From NCBI RefSeq assembly GCF_021390335.1, contig NZ_JAJUXK010000005.1, positions 186,001-250,000 of the forward strand: DNA of 64,000 bases. Reading direction: 5' to 3'. The notes beneath the pieces were generated by a model. That model was not told where the DNA came from, did no database searches, and saw only the letters and a list, made by a program, of their open reading frames with translations. The stretch's first letter is position 1, and each line of letters starts with the position of its first letter. The position numbers and the translations under genes were made by a program. This document shows positions 10,222-18,157 of the stretch, piece after piece. This DNA comes from Dyadobacter sp. CY343. GTDB lineage: Bacteria; Bacteroidota; Bacteroidia; Cytophagales; Spirosomataceae.

Positions 10222-10656
10222 TTACAGAATATTTGTTGACAACGATTCCTTGGCCAGAAGTGATGTTAACACTTTGTCGCCTGATTTAAAATGATCGACC
10301 TTATTTCGCAAACAGGAAGCGGTCGCGAGCTGAATACTGTCAAGCGTTCGAAGACCCTTATTCCCATATTTTCCGATCAAATGTTTTGCACTTTTTATGA
10401 TTGAATCATCAACAGGAACGAATATGTATGTTTCGCAGTCTTGCTCAAAGATATTAATGATCTGATTCGCTAGCTCAGTACTAATTTCTCCCGTTCTCGC
10501 TTTCTTCCAAAATGCGGAGGCAAATTCAACTTTCGAAATTTCTGATAGAAAAATATTCGTTACGATTTCAAAATTGAATACTGCATCCATTATTTCAGTG
10601 TCAGCCTCTTCATGATATAATGTTACCAATGAAGACGTGTCAAGAAATAAATTCAT
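10222..10656 (-). CDS. PIN-domain ribonuclease toxin (VapC-like)
   Basis: 144 residues. Type II toxins of this fold cut RNA using a cluster of acidic residues that bind magnesium. All four are in place: D6 (FLDTSSLV), E44 (VEFASAFW), D106 (RTLDSIQLATA) and D127 (SGDKVL), so the protein looks active. Its ATG overlaps the stop of the upstream small gene by four bases (ATGA), the classic layout of a toxin-antitoxin pair with translational coupling. RNA target unknown. Confidence 0.87.
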   Translation of the reverse strand: MNLFLDTSSLVTLYHEEADTEIMDAVFNFEIVTNIFLSEISKVEFASAFWKKARTGEISTELANQIINIFEQDCETYIFVPVDDSIIKSAKHLIGKYGNKGLRTLDSIQLATASCLRNKVDHFKSGDKVLTSLLAKESLSTNIL

Positions 10657-10823
10657 TCTGCGCCCCGCCTTTCCGCAATGACGGTATCCCGAAGAGATGT
10701 ATGTAGATTTTTAAGCAATTCTCTGGATTTAAAAAAAGAAAAATCGTTCAGAGTTAGGCGTTTGGAAGACTTCGGCTCTACTGCAATTTTTCCTACTTTG
10801 GAGATTTCATGCATTTTACCCAT
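10653..10823 (-). CDS. Putative antitoxin partner of the PIN toxin
   Basis: A 56-residue protein if started at ATG 10823 (MGKMHEISKVGK); ATG 10814 is also possible. A further in-frame ATG at 10874 is rejected because it lies inside the terminator of the upstream gene and before the likely promoter. The protein is basic in the middle and ends in an amphipathic stretch, SRELLKNLHTSLRDTVIAERR, of the kind antitoxins use to clasp a PIN toxin. I do not recognise the family. The role is inferred from the ATGA overlap with the toxin and the small size. Confidence 0.65.
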   Translation of the reverse strand: MGKMHEISKVGKIAVEPKSSKRLTLNDFSFFKSRELLKNLHTSLRDTVIAERRGAE

Positions 10824-10829
10824 AGCGTG

Positions 10830-10857
10830 TAATATTATTATGTGATATTCAAATGTA
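10830..10857 (-). promoter_or_regulatory. Candidate promoter and operator of the toxin-antitoxin pair
   Basis: On the minus strand TACATTTG (10857-10850) matches the Bacteroidota -7 box TAnnTTTG. Ten bases later lies a perfect palindrome, TAATATTATTA (10830-10840), just before the preferred antitoxin start. That placement suits self-repression by the toxin-antitoxin complex. No convincing -33 box was found. Confidence 0.45.
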
Positions 10858-10888
10858 TAAAAAAAGCCTGACAAACATTTGCCAGGCT
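10858..10888 (-). terminator. Intrinsic terminator after the acidic protein gene
   Basis: On the minus strand AGCCTG (10888-10883) pairs with CAGGCT (10870-10865), extended inward by CAA/TTG, and is followed by a run of seven T. It sits 20 bp past the stop of the acidic protein gene. Confidence 0.82.
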
Positions 10889-10907
10889 CTTAATGGTAGG
10901 GTAGAAG

Positions 10908-11234
10908 CTAGTCTCCCTGATTTTCTTCCTGGGCCTCGTGGTTGTCGCCTCCCAGGCTGTAATAGTTATTTTCTTCGTCTTCGCGACCGATTGCTTCGTC
11001 TTCGTCGTCATCTTCCGAGCCTGGTACGTCGAGATCTTCGCCGGTCAGATCGTCATCGAATGACTTTTCGTTCCAATCGTCTGCATCCAGCTCGGCGGGA
11101 CGTTTCATGCGGGAAATATCTTCTGGATCAATATCCGCTTCGATCAGACCTTTGCGGAATATATCTTCTTCCGAAGGATAATTGCCGGGAAGATCGTCGT
11201 CAAATACTTCTTCGTCGTCATCGTATGGATTCAT
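10908..11234 (-). CDS. Small, very acidic hypothetical protein
   Basis: 108 residues, rich in Asp and Glu (MNPYDDDEEVFDDDLPG start; SEDDDEDEAIGREDEEN near the end). No signal peptide, membrane segment or known domain is visible, and it is probably largely disordered. Short acidic proteins like this are common as hypotheticals in Cytophagales. It is monocistronic, with its own terminator at 10858-10888. Function not known. Confidence 0.75.
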   Translation of the reverse strand: MNPYDDDEEVFDDDLPGNYPSEEDIFRKGLIEADIDPEDISRMKRPAELDADDWNEKSFDDDLTGEDLDVPGSEDDDEDEAIGREDEENNYYSLGGDNHEAQEENQGD

Positions 11235-11401
11235 AGCTCTTTGAAATTAAAAGATTTGTAGGTTGTTAGTTCTCTAAGTTACAGGAAAGCCGTTCTGGCT
11301 TCCAAAGGTGTTAAAAAAAGTTATTCCAAAATACATGTCGGGCCAGAAAAATAAATTGAGGATCAGGGCCGGGGATTCATGAAAAAACTTTGAAAGGCTA
11401 T

Positions 11402-11409
11402 TACTTTTG
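11402..11409 (+). promoter_or_regulatory. Candidate -7 box for the sorbosone-dehydrogenase-like gene
   Basis: TACTTTTG matches the Bacteroidota -7 consensus TAnnTTTG and lies 33 bp before the start codon at 11443. The -33 box is weak, so this is tentative. Confidence 0.3.
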
Positions 11410-11442
11410 ACAAAATCATTTTAACTCCAACCCAACCATTTC

Positions 11443-12714
11443 ATGCAAAGAAAGTTATTCAAATCTGCTGCGTTACTTTTGACATTAACCGGCGTATCAA
11501 TCCTAACAGCTTACAAAAGTTTTACCGAAAATCCTGGCCCCTTATATTCCCCCGTTGAAGCCAAAGATATCAAGCTACCCGCTGGTTTCTCTGCCAGCAT
11601 ATTGGCCAGCGACCTGGGTGCGACCCGCCACATGGTTGTTGGGAAAAATGGAGATATGTATGTGAAACTGTCCAAACTGAAAGATGGGAAAGGCATTTAC
11701 CTTTTGCGCGATACAAACGGCGACGGTGCGATCGATGAGCAAAAACTGTTCGGCGAATATCCGGGAACTGGTATTGCGATCAAAAACGGTTACCTGTACA
11801 GCTCTTCCAATAAAGGGGTTTTTCGGTATAAACTGAATGAAAAGGAAGAGATCATTGATTTCGACAAGCCTGAGCAGATCGTGGAAGGCTTGGTAGACAA
11901 AGGACGTGATAATGCAAAACCGATTGCATTGGATAACAAAGGCAATATCTACGTCACAGTAGGATCGTACAGCGACAATTGCCGCGAAACCGGTTCAGGC
12001 AAAGGAATGTCGCCTTGTACCATACTCGACTCAGCAGGCGGAATCTGGAAATTCAAAGCAGACCAGGCTGGACAGCAATTTTCAGATGGAAAGCGTTTCG
12101 CGACGGGTGTGAAAAATGCAGTAGGTATCGACTGGGACAACAAAACAGACGCATTGTACGTGACTGTCCATGGTCGCGGCAAGTTCGACGATATGTACCC
12201 GCAATACTATACGCCTAAGCAAAGCGCCGAACTTCCTGCGGAGACTCTGTATCGGTTGAAAGAAGGTGACGACGCCGGCTGGCCGTACATCTACTACGAC
12301 CATTTTCAGAACAAAAAAATGCTGGCGCCCGAATATGGCGGAGATGGCAAAAAAACCGCAGGCGAAAAAGCGATCAACCCGCTGGTTGGTTTCCCTGCGC
12401 ATTTGGGACCGAATGCATTGCTGTTCTATTCCGGTAATATGTTTCCTGCCAAATATAAAAACGGAGCGTTCGTCGCATTTCACAGCCAATCTGCCGAGCT
12501 TAAAAAGGGCTATCTCGTCGCTTTCGTTCCTTTTGTAAATGGCAAGGCTGGAAAGTGGGAGATTTTTGCAGATAATTTTGCGGGAACGGATCTCGTGAAT
12601 CCGACCGGCCCGATCCAACACCGCCCCTGCGGACTGGCGCAAGGTCCTGACGGCGCGCTGTACGTGACAGACGATCTGAACGGGACAATTTTCAAGATCG
12701 CATACAAAAAGTAA
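11443..12714 (+). CDS. Secreted sorbosone-dehydrogenase-like beta-propeller protein
   Basis: 423 residues with an N-terminal signal peptide (LFKSAALLLTLTGVSILTAY). The rest resembles the soluble glucose/sorbosone dehydrogenase six-bladed propeller: repeated GNIYVTVGS, ALYVTVHG and GALYVTDDLNG blades and a calcium-type loop RDTNGDGAIDEQ near residue 90. Enzymes of this fold use PQQ to oxidise sugars in the periplasm, although many relatives bind no cofactor. A heme domain often fused in Planctomycetes is absent. It lies between the epimerase/toxin genes and a convergent SDR/cyclase/DUF1080 operon, fitting sugar oxidation. PQQ dependence is inference. Confidence 0.8.
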   Translation: MQRKLFKSAALLLTLTGVSILTAYKSFTENPGPLYSPVEAKDIKLPAGFSASILASDLGATRHMVVGKNGDMYVKLSKLKDGKGIYLLRDTNGDGAIDEQKLFGEYPGTGIAIKNGYLYSSSNKGVFRYKLNEKEEIIDFDKPEQIVEGLVDKGRDNAKPIALDNKGNIYVTVGSYSDNCRETGSGKGMSPCTILDSAGGIWKFKADQAGQQFSDGKRFATGVKNAVGIDWDNKTDALYVTVHGRGKFDDMYPQYYTPKQSAELPAETLYRLKEGDDAGWPYIYYDHFQNKKMLAPEYGGDGKKTAGEKAINPLVGFPAHLGPNALLFYSGNMFPAKYKNGAFVAFHSQSAELKKGYLVAFVPFVNGKAGKWEIFADNFAGTDLVNPTGPIQHRPCGLAQGPDGALYVTDDLNGTIFKIAYKK

Positions 12715-12717
12715 TGA

Positions 12718-13482
12718 TCAGAGGCTCATACCTCCATCAACATAAATATTCTGCCCGGTAATGAACCGTCCTGCTTCCGAACAAAGCAGGACGGCCATCG
12801 CGGCGCAATCCTGGGGATCGCCAATTTGGCCCGAAGGTGTACCCAGTCGCTGTGTAATGCGTTCTTCACCTTCCGGAACATCTTCCTCAATCCGCGGCGT
12901 ACCGATGACGCCAGGCGCAAGATTGTTAACGGTCACACCTTTATCGGCGAGTTGCATGGCTGCATTCTGAACCATATTCAATACCGCCGACTTGGTAGCA
13001 GCGTACACCATCATCGACGGATGCGGCTTGATCTGCTGCACGCTCCCGATCGTCAATATCCTTCCCCAGCCTTTTGAAACCATTTCAGGCGCAAAGCGCT
13101 GCATGAGTATAAATGTAGATTTGAAATTCGCATTCACCTGAATATCAAATTCTTCCAGCGTGAGTTCGTGCCAAAGTTTAGGTATCTGCACCGATGCATT
13201 CAAGACGACGATATCCGGGACGTTTCCGTCTTTAACAACCTGATTATAAATAGCAGTCACTGTTTTTGGCTTGGAAATATCGCCTTTCACGATCACAGCA
13301 GACGAGCCCAGTTTCCTGATCTCGCGTGCGACTTCTTTTGCATCAGTTTCATCTTTAAGGCAATGCAAGATAATATTAGCGCCAGCTTCGGCCATCGCGA
13401 GGGCAATACCTTTACCGATTCCCTGGCTGGAACCGGTGATAAAAGCAGTTTTTCCCGCAAGACTTAGTGTTTTTGAAAGCAT
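12718..13482 (-). CDS. SDR family NAD(P)-dependent oxidoreductase
   Basis: 254 residues, standard length for a classical short-chain dehydrogenase. Visible motifs are the nucleotide-binding TGSSQGIGKG at 17-26, the NAS-type motif VLNASVQ near 97, a catalytic Ser in TIGSVQQ, YAATK near 159-163, and the C-terminal VDGGMSL. Likely a cytoplasmic sugar or 3-oxo-acid reductase; the substrate cannot be told. It is the last gene of a minus-strand operon after the cyclase (33-bp gap) and DUF1080 genes, and ends four bases from the convergent propeller gene. Confidence 0.88.
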   Translation of the reverse strand: MLSKTLSLAGKTAFITGSSQGIGKGIALAMAEAGANIILHCLKDETDAKEVAREIRKLGSSAVIVKGDISKPKTVTAIYNQVVKDGNVPDIVVLNASVQIPKLWHELTLEEFDIQVNANFKSTFILMQRFAPEMVSKGWGRILTIGSVQQIKPHPSMMVYAATKSAVLNMVQNAAMQLADKGVTVNNLAPGVIGTPRIEEDVPEGEERITQRLGTPSGQIGDPQDCAAMAVLLCSEAGRFITGQNIYVDGGMSL

Positions 13483-13515
13483 AATCCGACTGTTTTTTTC
13501 GGAAAAACACTAATC

Positions 13516-14184
13516 CTATGCCAGAATGCTTGCAAACGCACGCACAGGGAACGTTCCGACGCCTTTGATTTTGGGTGGAACTGCGGTAAAAAGAAAGTTA
13601 TCCCGAGGCAGCTGATCGAGCTTGCACATATGCTCGACGATCAGAATATCCGCACCAAGCAAAATAGTATGGACGGGCCGGCTATTTGTTCTTGTATCAT
13701 CAATATTATGGCTGTCGATGCCAACCAGCCTTGCGCCGTGCAAGCGGAGATATTCGGCTGCGCCTTTGGTCAGAAAGGGGTGGTTTTCAAAATATTGATC
13801 CGTGTTCCAATGTTGCGACCAGCCTGTTTTAACAATCACCGCCTTATTGCTGACATCTACATTTTTAAAAAGCTCCACACCGATTTCCTGTATATCGGAA
13901 GCATCGATGGTCACACCTTCCAGATTGGCAAAAGCTTCCAGCGCAACTTCGGAAAGGTCTTTTCCGTCTTCATAACGATGAAACGGGCAGTCGATATAAG
14001 TGCCCGTGTTGCTTACCATTTCGATTTTGCCAATCTGAAACTGAGTGCCTTCTTCGTATTTACCAATTGAATCCCTGCGGCTGAGAAAGTCGCAAATGAT
14101 CGGCGCGGGCAGACCTTTGTACGTGATCAGTCCGTCGAATAAAACGTGGCTTAAATCAACAAGTCTGACTGATTTGGTTTCCAT
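13516..14184 (-). CDS. Cyclase family protein (kynurenine-formamidase-like fold)
   Basis: 222 residues from ATG 14184, which follows the DUF1080 stop by four bases; a more upstream in-frame ATG (14253) would overlap that gene and is rejected. The fold is that of kynurenine formamidase and related metal hydrolases. The usual metal motif HxGTHxDxPxH reads NTGTYIDCPFH here, so two of the three histidines are replaced (Asn and Tyr) while Asp and the last His remain. A second conserved block, GIDSHNIDD, is present. The protein belongs to a divergent subgroup, and formamidase activity should not be assumed. It is translationally close to DUF1080 and SDR genes. Confidence 0.8.
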   Translation of the reverse strand: METKSVRLVDLSHVLFDGLITYKGLPAPIICDFLSRRDSIGKYEEGTQFQIGKIEMVSNTGTYIDCPFHRYEDGKDLSEVALEAFANLEGVTIDASDIQEIGVELFKNVDVSNKAVIVKTGWSQHWNTDQYFENHPFLTKGAAEYLRLHGARLVGIDSHNIDDTRTNSRPVHTILLGADILIVEHMCKLDQLPRDNFLFTAVPPKIKGVGTFPVRAFASILA

Positions 14185-14188
14185 TCGG

Positions 14189-14974
14189 TTAAAAATCCGT
14201 ATCAGCTTTATCCAGCTCCATTTCTTTGATCCAGATATTCCGGTAATATACATCGTGTCCTTCGGACTGCAGTTTAAGACCGCCTGGCTTGTCAGTTATG
14301 CCTTTTCCTCCATTGTTCCCGCCGTCAATACCTGAATTTGGGCCTCCCCAAACCTGAGATATCTTGTGGTTCGAATGCACTTTCTTGCCGTTGAAATACA
14401 AGGTAACGATCGGTTGCTGCACGATTTTTCCGTCTTTGAAACGAGCCGCCCGGAAAAGAATATCATATGAATTCCATTTGCCGACGCCATTGTAGGCGTG
14501 GTAAGGCGACTTGGTTTCGTTGATAATCGCTGCCATTCCGTGCGAAGTTGTATCGCCGTCAAGTACCTGGATTTCATAGCGGTTTTGCAAATACACGCCG
14601 CTGTTTCCTCCTTCTTTTGTGATCAGAAACTCAACGTGCGCCCGGAAATCCTTGAATTCCTTTTTTGTGACAATATCCGCAGCACCATACAATCCGCCGG
14701 CGGAAGCCGGATCATTGCAATTGATCACCGTACCCTTGTCGACCGGATCGTTTACAACCGTCCATTTAATAGGTGGTTTGGCCTTGAAGCGCGGCCCTTC
14801 CCAATAGACCCATTTTTCGTCGAGCATCTTGCGGCTGCCGTCAAGGTACATTTCTGCGCCTTTCGGTGCTTTCGTTCCAACTCCTACCTGGCCAAATGCT
14901 GATATCGCCTGACCACAAACAATCAGGATCGCGGCGCAACCTGAAATTTTTACTCTGGAAAACAGTCTGTTCAT
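14189..14974 (-). CDS. Secreted DUF1080 protein (3-keto-glycoside hydrolase-like)
   Basis: 261 residues from ATG 14974, chosen because MNRLFSRVKISGCAAILIV begins a good signal peptide ending near SAFGQ. The remainder is the jelly-roll DUF1080 domain (ITKEGGNSGVYLQNRYEIQVLD; final VYYRNIWIKEME). DUF1080 members are lectin-like, and some act on 3-keto glycosides made by periplasmic sugar oxidation. First gene of an operon with the cyclase and SDR. The nearby propeller dehydrogenase and heme-c proteins make an oxidative sugar pathway plausible, but this is inference. Confidence 0.85.
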   Translation of the reverse strand: MNRLFSRVKISGCAAILIVCGQAISAFGQVGVGTKAPKGAEMYLDGSRKMLDEKWVYWEGPRFKAKPPIKWTVVNDPVDKGTVINCNDPASAGGLYGAADIVTKKEFKDFRAHVEFLITKEGGNSGVYLQNRYEIQVLDGDTTSHGMAAIINETKSPYHAYNGVGKWNSYDILFRAARFKDGKIVQQPIVTLYFNGKKVHSNHKISQVWGGPNSGIDGGNNGGKGITDKPGGLKLQSEGHDVYYRNIWIKEMELDKADTDF

Positions 14975-15174
14975 ATTGTTATAGATGAATTGATAAGCCT
15001 GTAACATAAGTCAGTGCTGATTCTTTTTACTGTTTTTGAGCTGAGATAATGCTGAAATGTAGAACAAACGCCACAAAAACTACTGACTTTGATGTATTTA
15101 ACTGTAAAAAAGATTGTTTTAAACCACAAGGTTGTACGGCGCTTTCGGCACGAAATTTATATATACGAGGCATT

Positions 15175-15199
15175 CTTATCTGACATTTTAAAAGATAAG
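15175..15199. promoter_or_regulatory. Inverted repeat upstream of the stress-protein gene
   Basis: CTTATCT (15175-15181) and AGATAAG (15193-15199) are perfect reverse complements 11 bp apart, ending 30 bp before the start codon at 15230. It could be an operator or a 5'-leader hairpin. Confidence 0.35.
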
Positions 15200-15229
15200 T
15201 ACTTTTAAACCTTTTAGACACCGATTATT

Positions 15230-15724
15230 ATGGAGTCATTACATCAACAGAAAAGCATTAATACTGTAACAGGAGTATTTGCCACGAGGAAGGACGCAGA
15301 AAACGCATATCAGACGTTGCTGCGGCTGGGTTACAGAGCGGATGAAATCACGCTTATTATGGCGGAGGGAACATTTGATAAGTTGTTCGATCACCCAAAA
15401 AATTATTTTTATCAGGATAGCACTTCAACAAAGAAGGAACAGGTAACCAAGATCTCGGAAGCGTTGGATGTGCTGGGTAGGTTTGTGGCGATTCCGGGAC
15501 TGGCCCTTGTAGTAGCGGGCGATCTGACAAAAGGCGGTGTACGCGCATTGTCGAGCTCTGTATTGTCTGATGAATACGCGGAATATTTCCAAAACCGGCT
15601 GCTCGACGGAGAGATACTGATCGACTTTGGCCTTCATACGAACCGCGAAAAGGATCTGATCGTGCACAAATGGGAGGATTTTGGCGGGTATCCATTAATT
15701 CGCAGTGTGAACAATGCGGCTTAA
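15230..15724 (+). CDS. General-stress-protein-17M-like (YflT domain) protein
   Basis: 164 residues, no signal peptide. The N-terminal part (TGVFATRKDAENAYQTLLRLGYRADEITLIM) matches the YflT/GSP17M pattern, in which a protein pairs helix and strand around a predicted Gly-Tyr turn. A central glycine- and alanine-rich stretch (FVAIPGLALVVAGDL) is typical and may associate with membranes. Such proteins are induced by heat or osmotic stress in other bacteria, but their biochemical role is unknown. Monocistronic, between an inverted repeat and a terminator. Confidence 0.7.
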   Translation: MESLHQQKSINTVTGVFATRKDAENAYQTLLRLGYRADEITLIMAEGTFDKLFDHPKNYFYQDSTSTKKEQVTKISEALDVLGRFVAIPGLALVVAGDLTKGGVRALSSSVLSDEYAEYFQNRLLDGEILIDFGLHTNREKDLIVHKWEDFGGYPLIRSVNNAA

Positions 15725-15745
15725 CAGATTGAATTTCCGAAAGTA

Positions 15746-15780
15746 AACGCCCGGCAGAACATTCTCCCGGGCGTTTTTTT
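15746..15780 (+). terminator. Intrinsic terminator between convergent genes
   Basis: AACGCCCGG (15746-15754) pairs with CCGGGCGTT (15767-15775) around a 12-nt loop, followed by a T run to 15780. It ends the stress-protein transcript and touches the stop codon of the S9 peptidase on the other strand. Confidence 0.9.
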
Positions 15781-18157
15781 ATAAATGATCCTCAAAAAGC
15801 TTCAATATCCGCTTGTACTCGTCCGTCCACGACGAGGCTTCCACAAACCCGTGGTCTTCCATAGGGTAGGAGGCTAGTTCCCAATTGTCTTTTCCAAGTT
15901 CAATCAGTCTTTGCGACAGCCGCACCACATCCTGGTAATGCACATTTACATCCACCATTCCGTGACAGATTAGCAGGTGATTTTTTAAACCCGCCGCATG
16001 ATAAATAGGAGAGCTCTTTCGGTAAGCCAAACTGTCCGCTTGTGGTTCATTTAGAATGTTGGCAGTATAAGGGTGATTATAGGCAGCCCAATCCGTAACC
16101 GGCCGCAATGCTGCTCCCGCCTTGAACACGTCGGGTTTTGTAAAAAGCCCCATTAACGTGATAAAGCCGCCGTAGGAACCGCCGTAAACGCCGATGCTTC
16201 TGGGGTTGATTTTGTAGTTTTTCACAAGCCACGCGGCGCCGTCGGTATTATCTGTCAGATCCTTTCCGCCCATAAACCTGTAAATGCCGGTGCGCCAGTC
16301 GCGGCCGTAGCCGGAACTGGCCCGATAATCCATATCAAGGACGGTATAGCCTTTGTCTGTCAGTAAGTTGTGATACATATACTCGCGAAAATACTGGCTC
16401 CACCACTTATGCGCATTCTGCAAATACCCTGCTCCATGTACGAAGATAACAGCTTTTCCATTTGATTTTTTTGGCTCGTAAACACGTGCATAAATTGGCA
16501 GCCCGTCAGTCGCCTTGATCGTCACGACCTTTGCTTCCCGCCAGGGATAGGACAAGAATTCTTTTGATACCGACTCTGTAACCCGTTGTGGCTGAGCCGG
16601 TTTTTCGCCTGGTTTCGGGTTGTCCATAATATACAGCTCCCATGGCGAGGTACTGTTTGAATATCGGATTGCAATCTTGGTTTCATCCGGCGACAATGTG
16701 GCTTCGTGCGCGCCGGTATTTTGCGTCAGCTGCATCCGCTTGCCGCCCGTGGAAGCAAACCTGTACAAATGCTGTTCGCCGGGGTGAACTTCGTTGGTGA
16801 TAATGTAAAAAGATTTCTTATCCTTCGAAAGCGTCACATTCTGTACCTCAAATTTCCCGGAGGTAAGCGCCGTTTTTTTACCAGTTTTTATATTAAATGA
16901 ATACAAATGTGAATATCCTGTTTCCTCACTTTGGAAATAAATGGTTTCATTATCAAGCCACTCAATTTCGCCCGCGCTCGTCGGGTACCCGCCGATACCC
17001 GGCCCACCAATCCACGCTTCATCGCGCTGTCTGTCAAGCAGTTTCAAAGAAAGTGAATCGATATTCAGCTGCATGATCCAACGATCTTTACTATCCAGCG
17101 AACGGACTACGACAACTGCATTTTCCCCATTTTCAGACCAGATCGGTCCGTGAATAACTACGTCACGCTCCTTCTTTTTCCAGGCGGTGTCCTGCTTCGG
17201 ATAGTCTTTCAGATAGTCCGGCTTGTCGTTAATTCCGGGAATATCCTTTACACTCAGCTTGCGGGTTGTGTCTTTTTCAATATCATAAACCCAAAATTCA
17301 TAGGAGGAAGCCGGCGCGCCTACTTTTACGCGGCTTGAAATATCGTCGGTAAAACCCGACTCTGTCACATAATTCGGAACATTGGTAGATTTCGCAGATT
17401 TATCAGGCTTTGTCAGTCGGTAGGTTACGAACTTTTGGTTGGGACTCAGTTGCTGGTGACTAACTGACTTATCGCCAATATAGATCTCTTTGGGTCGCTG
17501 CGGCTTTTCCGCTTCTGTCACTTTTTTGCCCAGGTCTTTCTTTTCTTTACGCTCTTTCAAAACCTCAAACAATGCCAGCTGCTCCGCCTTAAAGACCTTC
17601 TCCTGCTCGCCCGGCTTGGGGTCATCCTTCTTATTTCCGGTTTTAAAATCGGTATACTGGGTGTTTTGCCCCGTCGTGAGCTTGATGCTGAACAAGTTGT
17701 TATTCCGAACAAAAATAAAGCTCAGCTCATCCTGGCTAAACACCGGGTTTGTCTCACGGTCAACGGTATTCGTGATCTGCCAGGGCTGTCCTTTCGGGTC
17801 CACAATGAATATATCACCGTTTTTTTCATACAACCTGACATCTTGCCGGCGATTATAAACCCCGTTTCTCCCGGCCAGTTTCTTCCGGTCGGCGAGCTTG
17901 ATTTTGCTGATCTTTTTATCGCTCAACGAATATCCATACAGCGAATCAGAAGGATTTTTATCCGGGTTCCAATTAAAATAAATGGTCTTTGAATCATCAG
18001 CCCAGGTAATATCCGAAGGCGAAGTCCCGATCCACATTTTCGGATCCCGCATAATTTTCCCGACAGTGAGAGGAACGAGGGATTGGGAGAAAGCAGCGGG
18101 TATCGAGGCAAGAAATACAAATAGCAACAGTTTGATTCTGGGAAATTTACTCGTCAT
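15779..18157 (-). CDS. S9 family prolyl-oligopeptidase-type serine peptidase, secreted
   Basis: 792 residues from ATG 18157; an upstream ATG at 18190 is rejected because MTSKFPRIKLLLFVFLASIPAAFSQ forms the signal peptide. The N-terminal two thirds is a beta-propeller gate; the C-terminal alpha/beta hydrolase carries the nucleophile in GVYGGSYGGF and the catalytic His in MEDHGF near the end. Enzymes of this DPP4/S9 type trim short peptides, often after proline, in the periplasm. Residues about 190-215 hold a Lys/Glu-rich insert. The start overlaps the upstream DinD-like gene by 11 bp, so the two are probably co-transcribed, an odd pairing. Confidence 0.9.
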   Translation of the reverse strand: MTSKFPRIKLLLFVFLASIPAAFSQSLVPLTVGKIMRDPKMWIGTSPSDITWADDSKTIYFNWNPDKNPSDSLYGYSLSDKKISKIKLADRKKLAGRNGVYNRRQDVRLYEKNGDIFIVDPKGQPWQITNTVDRETNPVFSQDELSFIFVRNNNLFSIKLTTGQNTQYTDFKTGNKKDDPKPGEQEKVFKAEQLALFEVLKERKEKKDLGKKVTEAEKPQRPKEIYIGDKSVSHQQLSPNQKFVTYRLTKPDKSAKSTNVPNYVTESGFTDDISSRVKVGAPASSYEFWVYDIEKDTTRKLSVKDIPGINDKPDYLKDYPKQDTAWKKKERDVVIHGPIWSENGENAVVVVRSLDSKDRWIMQLNIDSLSLKLLDRQRDEAWIGGPGIGGYPTSAGEIEWLDNETIYFQSEETGYSHLYSFNIKTGKKTALTSGKFEVQNVTLSKDKKSFYIITNEVHPGEQHLYRFASTGGKRMQLTQNTGAHEATLSPDETKIAIRYSNSTSPWELYIMDNPKPGEKPAQPQRVTESVSKEFLSYPWREAKVVTIKATDGLPIYARVYEPKKSNGKAVIFVHGAGYLQNAHKWWSQYFREYMYHNLLTDKGYTVLDMDYRASSGYGRDWRTGIYRFMGGKDLTDNTDGAAWLVKNYKINPRSIGVYGGSYGGFITLMGLFTKPDVFKAGAALRPVTDWAAYNHPYTANILNEPQADSLAYRKSSPIYHAAGLKNHLLICHGMVDVNVHYQDVVRLSQRLIELGKDNWELASYPMEDHGFVEASSWTDEYKRILKLFEDHL

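Noticed and set aside
10824..10874. Longer antitoxin starting at ATG 10874
   Set aside because: The extra codons lie across the terminator of the neighbouring gene and the likely -7 box, so they cannot be on the antitoxin transcript.
14185..14253. Longer cyclase starting at ATG 14253
   Set aside because: The extra 23 codons overlap the DUF1080 gene and show no family similarity; ATG 14184 follows that gene by four bases.
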